Assembly (NCBI GenBank): GCA_958496175.1
Contig: OY292278.1
Coordinates: 11,532,001-11,596,000 of the forward strand
Direction: 5' to 3'
Length of the DNA: 64,000 bases
Source: Sisyra terminalis
Lineage: Eukaryota > Arthropoda > Insecta > Neuroptera > Sisyridae
Under the pieces are notes generated by a model. The model saw nothing but the letters and a program-made list of their open reading frames with translations, did no database searches and was not told the origin of the DNA. Below, piece by piece: positions 34,477 through 44,220 of the stretch; within the stretch, counting starts at the first letter, position 1; each line of letters begins with the position of its first letter. A program made the position numbers and the translations under genes.

Positions 34477-35160
34477 CTTAACTGGACCAAAAAAATCGAC
34501 TAATTTTTTATTAAAAAGTATATCAAAAATATTGTTCAAGGTGACAAGAAAAATATATCGGGAAGGTTTGAGCCCTTAATATTAATATTAAGAGGTCTAT
34601 CATCTTTAATTTCGATTCTTTATTAGTGCTTTAATTTTTGCGTCAATGCTGTTAAACTATCAAGGTAAAAAAATTCATCTGCACATATATTTATAGAAAA
34701 TTAAATTCCCTACAAAAAAAGGTTTCTAAGAAAATTTTTGCCAGACACGCCGTTTCCGAATAATCAAGCTTTAAACATTGATATAATTTTTAGATTTATC
34801 TTCTTAATTTTGGAATTTTGTAACTAACGAACAAATAAATATAAAGAAATTAACATTATAGATTCTTGAAGGGAATTTAATGCTCTACAAAAATGGTCTC
34901 CTACCGTTTTTACATAAAAACAATCTTTCAATATTGGTTCAACAGCGTAAAAAACAATTATTTAATTTTTCTTTTAACTTTAATTGTGAATAACATTTGA
35001 AAAAGTAATTTTATGTAAAAACGTTAAGAAATCTTTTTTGAAGAACATTAAATTTTCCTCAAGAATCTATATTGTTATTTCTATACATTTATTTTTTCGT
35101 TAGTTATAAAGTTCCAAAATAAAGAAGATAAATCAAAAAATTATATTCCAACATTGATCC
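34477..35160. mobile_element. Foldback element, family FB-A, larger copy
   Basis: It begins ACTGGACCAAAAAAATCGAC and shares with 14037-14594 the phrases CTTTAATTTTTGCGTCAATG, GCCAGACACGCCGTTTCCGA and TTTTGTAACTAACGAACAAA. The inner arms (about 34780-34920 and 34960-35160) are inverted around a short centre. The right terminus is missing or diverged. Confidence 0.7.
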
Positions 35161-37240
35161 AACATAGCTAGTTTTCGGGACTGTAAACTATTTTTTGGCA
35201 AATTTTCCGTTGTAAAGGATGCTGCTGAACGGGGTGTAGGGTTAATAGAAAAATATAATAAGTGTCTTACGAAAACCGAAGAGCAACTTCAGTACTTACT
35301 TTTGGTCATTAGTGAGTACCAAAATTCCCTAATTGCAATAAAAAAACTTTAATGTGAAGAAATAGCCTAATAAATTCTAATATTTTGATTATAAGAGATT
35401 ATAATTTTTTTATAAACTCTAAATTATAAAAATACTTATTTTTTTTTTTACTTTGTTTAATGGATACTTTTATTTTATAATTTATTATCTGGTTTTTCTT
35501 TTCTTCAAATATGTGGAATAGTGTAAATATTATACAATTGTAAAACAAATGTATTAAACAAAAGACTCGGAACTCAATTTGGAATAATGGGAGCGCCAAA
35601 CGGGAGTTATTCCGGGAACTTTTTGACCAAGGTGGTACATTATTCAAAAGTATAAAAAATGCTTTAACTTCAAACCAAAAAATTTGACGAATATTAGTTC
35701 AAATGTAAGAAAAATATAAAATATTTTTTATGTGCAATTATTGCTTTGAAATTTTCTTCGAAAATTGTAATTTCACGGAAGAAAATGATCTAGAAAAAAC
35801 ATTCTTTGTGAGCGATTCTAATTTACGTCAAGAAAATAAAATAAAACACCTATTTAAAGAATATTAAATAATTCACAGTTCTCGTGACAAATTTATTCGA
35901 GAAAAGTTCTCATTTTTAAGCTTTCAACGATGCAAAGAGCTGACTATTTCATATTTCTCTTTATTTATGACAATTAAATGAAAATTAGATGTCATGTCAC
36001 ACAAGTAACACAACAGTTTTTGTCCAATTTTTTTTCCATTCACACATAAAAAAACGATTTTCCTTTATGAATATTTACAAAGAAAATTGATATGAATGCA
36101 AAGGTGGCATTGTGCTCATTTTGTCACTACTCGTGGAAAAAAAATTGATAGATTTACGACTGTATAATTTTATTGGTCGTAATGCATATCTTTACAGAAA
36201 AACTAGTACTTTTTCACCGGGTTCTAGGTTTTTTCCCGTCGGAAACGGTAAAGTGGGTGAATTTTGAAATGACATTTCATAGGTGGCGAGCTTTTGAGCT
36301 TTTTGCTACGATTGGCGAATCGATCATATTTGTGAATCGAATAGCGGATAAAAGCTCGGATAAAGCTCGCGGGGCGATGGTGGGAGGCGAGGAAGAGAAG
36401 GAAGATGACTGGCATAAAACATCGGAATAAAATAGAAGGAAGACGAGCTGAATTATTATCAGCCATACATACGACACGACATTACATTGACGGTATTTAG
36501 AGTGGAAAATTTTCGCTTCATGTTTGCCGGGTTATTTACTTTGCACAGACATTTAACATTGCCCCGATCTTTAGGTTTAGAAATATAATTTATTGTACGA
36601 TCACTGTTCATCCCTATTTCGACAAGTAATTAATAATATCCCTCATTGCATTGCTGTTTCACATATTTTAATCAGGCAAAAGCTTAGCGATGCTCCGAAC
36701 CATCTTATGACCTGCATTTTTTTTTTTAATGGTGGCACGTCTTGTGCATGTGGCATTTTTACGAGCTAAAGTCTCGAGTTCCATTTCTCATACTTGGGGG
36801 AACTTGCATCGGTACGATGTATCTTGGAAGGGTTGTTGGTGGAAAAACGAAAGAAAAATGCATCACAAAAACATGTACAGCTTCATTTCAGAGTCGGTTT
36901 TTCTTTGCCACGGTTCAAACCGATTGTTTTATGCTTTTGAATCGCTAAAAGTTTTTATTGCTTGTTTTCATTTTATTATTGTTATGGAAAATAAAAATTT
37001 TATTCTTTTAACATCTTAAAAGTGGAAACATGGAAAAAAAGCGGAAACATTTCACCTTTTTCATGGAACTCTTAAAGTTTCATTGATTTCCTTTTTCTAG
37101 AGCTTCCGAAAGAAATTTATCGTTATATAGTTTACATAGCTAGCGAAATGTATATAATTTGCAATGCTTTTGAAGCCAACTCCTTAAGTGATATTATTAA
37201 ACCATAAAAAATTATCAAAATAAGATTTTTTTGCTGACTC
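35161..37240. other. Non-coding DNA with two less A/T-biased patches
   Basis: The patches at 36170-36480 and 36730-36900 have higher G+C and open frames on both strands but no recognisable protein. They could be host regulatory DNA or non-coding exons. No repeat family was seen. Confidence 0.35.
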
Positions 37241-37500
37241 TGAACAGTTATACTGTGTATGCTATATATAGAATATATTGCGGTCCAATTTATTTAGTTT
37301 AATTTAATATAATAATAAATAAAAATCATATCTTAAACATAAATTTGAACAGAAGTTCAAACAAAAATATTCGTGACGTATTGCCCAGATACGTATTTCG
37401 ATTGCCAAGCAACCTTCCTCAGTGGTCATCAAGTAGTTTGGATCACTCCGTAACTGATTTGTGAATCATCACAAAATTAAAATTATAATATATTATAAAA
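37241..37500 (-). mobile_element. PLE-type terminal repeat, family B, single copy
   Basis: It starts GAACAGTTATACTGTGTATG, continues with ATTGCGGTCCAATTTATTTA and GAACAGAAGTTC, and includes one hammerhead motif. There is no inverted partner here. Confidence 0.6.
37385..37425 (-). ncRNA. Hammerhead ribozyme motif (family B), intact core
   Basis: Minus strand: CCA, CTGAGGA, an A, GGTTGC-TTG-GCAATC (stem II, 6 pairs with one G-U), GAAA, TACGTAT (self-complementary stem III), C, TGG. All core bases are kept. It is the best family B copy. Cleavage would follow ATC. Confidence 0.7.
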
Positions 37501-37860
37501 TTAAGATTTGACCAAAATAATCATTGAATTTATTTGCTTTTAAGCTTCTTTTTGAGGCCAAAGTTTTAACTGTGAGTTACCTATTGTCAGCTAAACTAAA
37601 AATTATGCTTCATTCTAAAAATTTTTACTAAAAATATCATTATTCCCATGGATAAACTTCAGAGATAACATAAATTAAACGATCCAATTTATGAATTGTT
37701 CCATTACTATCGAGAAAATTTTTATTCCTCAATGTTTTTATGTCAAAAAAGTAATCAATGCTTTCTGAAAATCAAAAGTTTTTAGATAAATACTGCTCGA
37801 AAAATTGTTTTCCTTTAGAAATACTTAAAACTCCTTAATAAAAGTTTAATATTTCAAACC
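37501..37860. other. AT-rich non-coding DNA
   Basis: Nothing was recognised. Confidence 0.4.
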
Positions 37861-38052
37861 ATTAAGATTCTAAAAATATGTTAAAAGCTTTAATTTTTTA
37901 CAGAAAATTTTCTCAACAATAATCAAAAATAGTTGATCTTAAAATACCACAGATCTAATTCTTACATTATAGTCCAGAAATTTGATTTAAAATTTTTAAA
38001 TTTAATCAATGTTAATAATTTTTGTTTATGTATTTGAGAATATCTAGTAGAC

Positions 38053-38274
38053 CAGTGGTTCTTAACATTGTTGGAGGTACGGACCCCCACTAGTTCCAAA
38101 TGCACCATTTTCGAACCATTCTTAATTGAAAAAATTAAAACTTTTCCTTATAATAAACACCGTTGCACAAATTGATCCAAATCTTTAACAACAAAGCACA
38201 AAACCATTAAGAACTCGTCGAACCCGTGACCCATGGATCCCAGGGGTTCAATTGAGTCCAAGTTAAGAACCACC
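38053..38274. mobile_element. hAT-like MITE with CAGTGGTTCTTAAC ends, copy 1
   Basis: It begins CAGTGGTTCTTAACATTG and ends AAGTTAAGAACCACCA. CAGTGGTTCTYAAC termini belong to hAT MITEs. No clear 8-bp duplication remains. Confidence 0.7.
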
Positions 38275-38462
38275 AATAAGATTCTAAATATGTTCAAAAC
38301 TTTTATTTTCATAGAAAATTTTCTCTACAATAATCAACAATAGTTGATCTTAAAATACCAAAGACCTAATTCTTTCATTATAGTCCAGAAATTTGGTTTA
38401 AAATTTTTAAATTTAATCAATTTAAAAATTGTTGTATTTGTTTTTGAGAATATCTAGTAGAC

Positions 38463-38680
38463 CAGTGGTTCTTAACACTGTTGGAGGTACTGACCCCCAT
38501 CAGTTTCAAATGCACCATTTTCGAACCCTTTTTAATTGGAAAAAGTAATCATTTACCTAATTATAACACCGATGCACAAATTGATCCAAATCTTTGACCA
38601 CAAAAAAAACATTAAGAACCCATTGAACATGTAACTCATGAAATCCAGGAGTTCAATTGAATCCAAGTTAAAAACCACTA
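38463..38680. mobile_element. hAT-like MITE with CAGTGGTTCTTAAC ends, copy 2
   Basis: The second copy came from the tandem duplication and ends AAGTTAAAAACCACTA. Confidence 0.7.
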
Positions 38681-38690
38681 ATATAGACAC

Positions 38691-39213
38691 TTAACCAGAA
38701 AACAAAACGCTAGTTATTGAAATCAACTTTTTAATCTGCTTCAAGATCTTTCCACAAGAACTTCACCAGACTCTTCAGTTAACATCCGAAGAATTTAAAT
38801 GCCCACCAGTGGAGCTGTAAAGTATCAACTTCAAAGAAAATTTCCTAATTCATGCTATTTATTCGAGAACTTACCCCAAAAAACTAACCATATACAACTA
38901 AAGAACATCTAGGATTCGGATCTTAGCATGGAAACTACTATCGATGCCAAATACATGAATGCTCATTGGCCCGGCATCTACACATATAAACCTCAGGAGT
39001 AATAGAAAGTAGGATCCAATGGCTGAATAAAACGTTTATTGTTAAACTAGGATAGCACTGGTACAACTATTAAGTATTAAATATGAAGAAACTTTTATGA
39101 AAACGTTTCGCCAACCCGTCAAATTTTCGTTTGCATTAATGTGACAATTGAATTAATAGTGAGGCGTTTTACTATTAAATTTTAATCCAAATTTACACTG
39201 ATGGCAGATGGCA
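38691..39213. other. Non-coding DNA
   Basis: No feature was recognised. Degraded element sequence is possible at 38750-39000. Confidence 0.35.
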
Positions 39214-39565
39214 TCAGAAGATCATTGTTCTTTGCATCCTTGTCGGTTACTCAAAAATATAGCCATCGTAAGGAAATCTGTAGCCAAGAATCCAGAAACT
39301 TCCATTCGACATCGTGGAATGTTAACGGAGTTTTTGTGGTCCAAATTAGATATAATTGATGCGGAGGACATGTTTTTCTAACAAGACTTCAGAAAATCAT
39401 TGTTCTTTGTGTCCTTGTCAGTGACTCAAAAATATAGCCATCGTAAGAAAATTTGTAACCATAAATCCAGGAACTTCCATTCGACATCGAGGAATGTTAC
39501 TGATGTTTTTGTGATCCAAATTAGATGTAATTGATACTAGGAACATGTTTTTCTAACAAGACTGT
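39214..39565. repeat. 176-bp tandem duplication inside the transposase pseudogene
   Basis: The units 39214-39389 and 39390-39565 both run from CAGAA.ATCATTGTTCTTTG to CATGTTTTTCTAACAAGACT. The duplicated piece is transposase-coding, so the duplication arose within the element. Confidence 0.85.
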
Positions 39566-39885
39566 GTAACCTGCCAAAGAACATCTAAAACGATGGTTTT
39601 ACGGTAAACCAAGTTTCCAGGTTGTCATTTCTTGATTAAGTGATCAATATTGGTCACCAAGATCGTACGATCTAATACCGATGGACATTTTTCTTTGAAG
39701 CTATGAAAAAGAAAAGGTATATGCAAATCTGCCTGAAACAATTGAACATCTTAAAGAGAAAATACGATGCATTATTCGTGAAATTCAGCCACCATTAAAT
39801 GAAAACATTATTCAAAATTTCCACCAAAAAATCCTGTGCTAAGGATTTCGTGGTGGCTATTTGTCTATATCGTATTCTACGTTTA
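39262..39885 (+). pseudogene. Tc1/mariner-superfamily (DDE_3) transposase, degenerate
   Basis: Translation gives AIVRKSVAKNPETSIRHRGM, an N-terminal helix-turn-helix piece. It joins directly to TEFLWSKLDIIDAEDMFF, stop, QD, the region of the second catalytic aspartate, so the part between has been deleted. After the repeat unit the same frame continues QDCVTCQRTSKTMVLR and SDQYWSPRSYDLIPMDIFL, then YEKEKVYANLPETIEHLKEK, IRCIIREIQPPLNENIIQNF and a frameshifted RGGYL. This is the standard C-terminal layout of insect mariner-like transposases, where WSPRS.DL.P.D carries the last catalytic residue. At least four stops and one frameshift show it is dead. Inverted ends were not identified. The lineage within Tc1/mariner is not resolved. 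Confidence 0.85.
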
Positions 39886-41495
39886 ATCGGGACTATTTTT
39901 GCTTACGTTGAAATAAAAATGCTAGTTAAATCCAATAAATAATTGAGGTTTTTTTTTAAAATTAAATACAGCACTCTTTTTAGGGCATACTTTACAACAT
40001 ATTAAAACCATGATGATTTTGGGATTTTCTCTCCATATTACATTATTGATTTCAATGATATAAATATAAGTGTTAACATTTTGATGTACACTGATTTTCG
40101 ATCAAGTTTCATAGAAAATGTCTATCACAAATTCTTTTCTATTCTCATCATCAACACGACAAAATTAGGAATCTCATTTTCATCACCGACTGCAATTATT
40201 TCCTAGCACCTCAACGCTATCGATTGATTCCTCTGACAATTTCCTTTCTCCAAACATTTAGCTCAATTATCGCTCATCTCCGTTCACACTTTAATTAAAA
40301 TCGAAAACATCGAACACTCTCGAGAATGTCAAAACGAAAAGAAAACGTAATTTTCCTCGAACATTTTCCCTTTGAGGGAAAATCAAAGGCGAAACATTGC
40401 TCTACATTCGTGTACATTTTCAAATTTACGTTTTTTTAAATATACAGAAAACGTTTTTGTATAAATTGACAAAGGACAAACCAAACAATTTTTTTCCTAC
40501 TTTTTGATTAAATTTTTATTAATTCAAGGAAAAATTGATTTTAGGGGGAGTTTTTTTCTTGAAAATTATATAAAAATAGTATTGGATTAAATGCTCAGTT
40601 CTTACGAATAAGACTTGGAAAAAATTCAAATTAATTATTATCAGATTTAAGAGTCTCTTCATGGTTTTACAGTTCAAGTATTTTTTCTTCAATATTGAAA
40701 ATTTTATTAAAATACTTACATGCTACTCAAATAACAAGTAAGCTTTTTGTTATTATCAAATTATATTTGGCTTAAGCTTTTTTAGATGAATTCCTAAAAG
40801 GTATATTATGTACAATATCTCTTTTCTCAATTGTTTAATATGTTTTCAATTATTTAATGTTCGCAAAAGCTCCTCGTCTTTCAAATCTTTTCTCTGCATT
40901 TATTTTTATCTCAAGCTCTGCTTGAGCTTTTTTACAAGTTGTGTCTGAGTTAAAAGCTCGTGATACCGTTTTTTTTTCGCCAGTTGTTGAAATGTTTTAA
41001 TTAAAAAATAAATAAACAGGCCAGACTGACAACGGAACGGAAGAGAAGTTTTAAATTTTTTTCATGAGACTTTTTTAATAGAATAACAAATAAGATTTGT
41101 GTGGTTTACAGTGGTGAAATATTTATTTACGCTCAAAGATTATCCAATTTGAATTTCATTAGGGGTTGACTATTATTTTCGGTGATGGTTCGGTTGAAAT
41201 GTCGTTGAGTTTTTGGAGTACTTTTCTAGTGTGGCAGGAGGGTGGATGGACGGAGCTTTTCGGGGGGATGGCCAAAGACTTGTAAGTCTCGCTACGTACA
41301 TTAGTTATCTCTGGAGAGGGAAACTTTTCACGGGTTGGCGTGTGATAAAAGATAATTTTCACTGGGAAAATATGGAAAAGTTGGGAATTTCATCCGGCTT
41401 GATAGAAAGAAATGTGCAGTTGAGTGGAAAAAGCGATGGAGAAAAAGAGTGCGATTCCCTAAATTATTTAGTCAATTGTGCTTTATTTACTGTAT
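39886..41495. other. Non-coding DNA
   Basis: No feature was recognised. About 41190-41460 is less A/T-biased, with open frames on both strands but no known domain. Confidence 0.35.
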
Positions 41496-41891
41496 GGGGC
41501 CGTTCATAAAATAGGTCACGCTAAAATAAGCTTTTTCTGACTCCCTCCCCCATTGTCATGCTGTGTCACACTTTCTGTGACCCTCCTAGAAATATTTCGT
41601 CACAAAACTAAGACCCCCCCCTGATATGATAACTTTCAATTAAAAGTGCACAAATTTCTAAACATTTAAAAACTCTATATATTTAATATTTACTAAATAC
41701 GAAATTAATGACTTTTTATCATGATAAAAATTAAAAAAGAAAAATAGTCGCAAGAAATATTAATTTAAAATTTTTTGACGAACGGCGAATGACACGTTAC
41801 CGAAGACCTCCCGCCCCTCCCTGTCACATCTTGTCACACTCAGCAAGACCCCTCCACCCCTTGTATGCTAACGTATTTTATGAACGGCCCC
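41496..41891. mobile_element. MITE with GGGGCCGTTCATAAAATA ends (396 bp)
   Basis: The left GGGGCCGTTCATAAAATAGG is mirrored at the right by ACGTATTTTATGAACGGCCC. TAT on both sides may be the 3-bp target duplication. Further in, both ends have C-rich TGTCACA motifs. Such GGG.CGTTCATAAA termini occur in several insect MITE families. The superfamily is not assigned. No ORF. Confidence 0.85.
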
Positions 41892-42368
41892 TATATTCGT
41901 TTTAATTTTAGAAGAAACAAGCCATAATCTTAAAAATTTCGATTGGACGGAAATTTCCAAAGCAATAACTAATTTATCTTGTTTTATAAGAAAATTAAAC
42001 ATTTTTGCCACATCAATCAAAAAGCTAATTTCTTTAAGATACTTTGCTTTTCCACATATGTAAGTTTCCGAAATACTATTGACAAACGTTAAAAAAAATT
42101 TATATCAAAAAACGATTTTTGTACTTGAGTATATGCATAAGAAATTATATTTCTTTGGTATAATTAAAAAAATGTTTTCTATCCACTACCGTAGCATATT
42201 CCAGTGGTACCTGAACTTGCAAATTTGTTATAAGTGGTATGTGATAACTAAAATATGATGCAATTGCAAACACACTTTGCGTTAAATATCCAAATACATA
42301 ACACATAAGCAAACGTATGTTGCGACAAAAACAAAGATAATTATATTTTAGACACAGATCTCCAATAA
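41892..42368. other. AT-rich non-coding DNA
   Basis: Nothing was recognised. Confidence 0.4.
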
Positions 42369-42795
42369 AAATAGAAAGTTGCTATACAATATATACAGAA
42401 AACCAGAAAATCCAAACAGAGAATCCAAAAAATGGCACTTTACAAGAGTAGAGTATACAGAACAATAAAGTTCCCTCTTAGCACCAAAGGTCGTGAAAAA
42501 GAAACTAAGATAATTAAACATATAGCCATTACTAATGGATCCAACAGTTCAATCGTAGACAAAATAATATCAAAATTTACTAAAAAATTCATTCTTCCAA
42601 CTCCACCAAAAGAAAACAAAAAATATCTAAAATCAAACTTCAATAGAATATTTAGTTATGCAATTATCAACTTCCTAAAGAAAAATAGCTTCAATATCGC
42701 ATTTTCAACAAATAACAACATGATAGAAATTTTTAAATCAATGGAGAACAACAAAATTACAACGAAAAATAAAACCAGAATAAACAATATTAAAT
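42369..42795 (+). pseudogene. Penelope-like polyprotein, linker between reverse transcriptase and endonuclease
   Basis: In frame it reads ALYKSRVYRTIKFPLS, EKETKIIKHIAITNGSNSSI and VDKIISKF, then NNMIEIFKSMENNKITTKNK. KS.V.R.I..PLS followed by IKHIA..NG is the segment after the reverse transcriptase thumb in Penelope-like elements. The last part aligns with residues 1-19 of the GIY-YIG ORF at 27333. At about 42795, where the GIY motif should begin, the sequence switches into a terminal repeat in the opposite orientation. The open frame continues to 42845 only through this foreign sequence. Reverse transcriptase motifs upstream are not recognisable beyond a decayed stretch from about 42369. 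Confidence 0.75.
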
Positions 42796-42880
42796 TTAGC
42801 ATTGATAAAAATTTTACTTATTTCCGAGTCACAATTATAAATTAATGAAAATAATATATGTCCTATGCCTCAATTTCTTT

Positions 42881-42916
42881 ATTACTACGTGTATCAATAG
42901 TTCTTCATCAGGTAAT
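42881..42916 (-). ncRNA. Decayed hammerhead motif (PLE family D)
   Basis: Minus strand: ATTAC, CTGATGA, a shortened stem II (AGAACTATT), GATA in place of GAAA, CACGT, A, GTAAT. The loss of one core base and a poor stem II make activity unlikely. Confidence 0.5.
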
Positions 42917-42959
42917 GATTATTTTATATAACTAATAAATACAGAAATAAAAAATAATC

Positions 42960-43004
42960 ATTACCTGATGATGACAGCCAATAATTGTTGAAACACGTAG
43001 TAAT
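42960..43004 (+). ncRNA. Hammerhead ribozyme motif (PLE family D), intact core
   Basis: ATTAC (stem I), CTGATGA, a T, GACAG-CCAATAA-TTGTT (stem II with one weak pair), GAAA, CACGT (2-bp stem III, AC loop), A at the cleavage position, GTAAT (stem I, 5 pairs). Cleavage would follow GTA. Confidence 0.65.
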
Positions 43005-43132
43005 AAAGATATTTAGTCATAGGACATATATTATAATTCATTAATAAACAAATAAATAAAATTAAATGTGATTCCTGATCCTGGTAGATCTTTCGGAACA
43101 AGATATAAGGAACATACATCCAAGAATCAAGT

Positions 43133-43783
43133 CATTGGTTGAAATCTATAAAGTTTTAGTAACATATTCACTGATTGGTCGAATTAAAGATTGAGATTTG
43201 TACGGTGTGCTATGATTGGCCCATGCATCCAACGCCATGATTTGGACAAAGCAGGCTTAGTATTTCTCGTTTAAAGTGACTTTTGTGTACAGAACATTTG
43301 GAACGATATTTCTTTCGATTTATAAATCATATATTGCAAAGAAAATGTTTGCTATTTAAATAATTTTTTTATATAACTCTTAATTATAATCCGGAATTAA
43401 TTTTTTTCAATTTAAAATTTACTTTTGAGGATGAAGATCGTTGATTTTGTAAGAGTTATTTTTCTTCGCACAATTAAGACCTTCGGTCTTAATGAAGATT
43501 CGTAAACTGAGAACTATAAAATAATTTCTTATCATATTTTGAAAACTTATTTTCTTATTCTAATTTTGATCATTATCGCAGTCAACGATCATTGATCTTA
43601 TTGTTTTTAAAGCGAAATTTTGACTTATGATTTGAAGTCTTCGAGTGAAGTCCAATAACTCTCTTTCACTATTTGCATTTATGATTGTATCGTCTACGAA
43701 TTGAAGGTTGGAAAATGGCTTTCCACCAATTTTAATTCCTCTTTTTTTCCTTCAAAGTGAGTTCCAGTATAATCTCTCTTATA
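43133..43783. mobile_element. Insertion inside the PLE copy, containing the LINE fragment
   Basis: It is defined by absence from the colinear PLE copy at 27333. Apart from the minus-strand LINE fragment it contains A/T-rich sequence that I cannot name (43133-43560). The edges are set by where PLE similarity stops and restarts (ACATCCAAGAATCAAG and AACTTCAAATTTTACA), and no target duplication was found. Confidence 0.6.
43560..43739 (-). pseudogene. RTE-type LINE reverse transcriptase fragment
   Basis: The minus strand encodes GIKIGGKPFSNLQFVDDTII, then NANSERELLDFTRR and SMIVDCDN before a stop. F-V-D-D is the catalytic box of the polymerase (usually YADD or FADD). GIKIGG ahead of it and a K-T-MIVD.DN stretch after it fit the RTE/BovB order. 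Only about 60 residues remain. It may be the same family as the tail at 9852-10293. It sits inside the broken PLE. Confidence 0.75.
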
Positions 43784-43939
43784 ACAACTTCAAATTTTAC
43801 AAAACACCTTTATGACGAAAATCATCAATCCTTAAATTTCGAAACAAATTTTAAGCCATTACATATTTGGAATAAAGGATCACATATGATCTCTATAAAA
43901 GAATATGAAATATACAAAGCCCACAAACAAGATTCAAAT

Positions 43940-44087
43940 CAAGGTTTATAAAATACATATGTGGCCTCATGCGCTACGTGACGTATCCAGAAAAAATTCG
44001 TACATATCTTCAGACTGATTCAAATTTCTTCGTATGACGTCATATTTTTTTTTCTAATGAGGCAACCTGTGTAAATCATAAACCTTG
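43940..44087. mobile_element. 148-bp MITE with CAAGGTTTAT ends and 9-bp target duplication
   Basis: The ends CAAGGTTTATAAAATACATA and, inverted, TGTAAATCATAAACCTTG are complementary, with a second inverted block GGCCTCATG/CTAATGAGGC inside. GATTCAAAT (43931-43939) and GATTTAAAT (44088-44096) flank it. The uninterrupted PLE has one GATCCAAAT at this spot, so this is a 9-bp duplication with a single change. Nine bases suggests a Mutator-like family. It is too short to encode anything. Confidence 0.85.
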
Positions 44088-44167
44088 GATTTAAATAGCA
44101 TCCTTAACGAAAAATTACATTAAACAAACGACCCATATGAAATTTGTTTACAACTGACAAAATAATC

Positions 44168-44212
44168 ACTACCTGATGGTGACAGCCAAAAACTGTTGAA
44201 ACGCGTTGTAAT
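44168..44212 (+). ncRNA. Hammerhead motif (PLE family D), one core change
   Basis: CACTAC, CTGATGG (last core A changed to G), GACAG-CCAAAAA-CTGTT, GAAA, CGCGT, T, GTAATAA. The structure is retained but the core change should impair cleavage. Confidence 0.55.
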
Positions 44213-44220
44213 AAAGAAGA

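Larger units (their letters stand above)
37861..38690. repeat. Tandem duplication, two ~410-bp units each containing a hAT-like MITE
   Basis: Unit 1 (about 37861-38270) and unit 2 (about 38271-38690) align along their length, for example AATAGTTGATCTTAAAATAC, TATAGTCCAGAAATTTG and ATATCTAGTAGACCAGTGG. The duplication includes about 190 bp of flank plus the MITE, so it happened after the MITE inserted. The units have since diverged. Confidence 0.85.
42796..43033. mobile_element. Head-to-head pair of PLE terminal repeats, family D
   Basis: The left half (minus orientation) contains ATTTCCGAGTCACAATTATA, ATATGTCCTATG and an inverted hammerhead. The right half (plus orientation) has the hammerhead and CATAGGACATATATTATAAT. 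The halves are reverse complements around about 42940. It joins the truncated linker on the left and a GIY-YIG fragment on the right. Confidence 0.75.
43056..44220 (+). mobile_element. PLE GIY-YIG/terminal-repeat copy broken by two insertions
   Basis: The remaining PLE parts are colinear with 27395-27800: 43056-43132 (GRSF.TRYKEHTS coding), 43784-43939 (TTSNFTKHLYDENH to EYEIYKAHKQDSN) and 44088-44220 (rest of the tail and the terminal repeat). A LINE-bearing block (about 43133-43783) and a 148-bp MITE (43940-44087) interrupt it. Alignment with the uninterrupted copy exposes both insertions. Confidence 0.8.

Noticed and set aside
41213..41509. 98-codon plus-strand frame with tryptophan-rich, domain-like look
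   Set aside because: The start is TTG, an overlapping frame exists on the other strand, no family was recognised, and the frame runs into the MITE at 41496.
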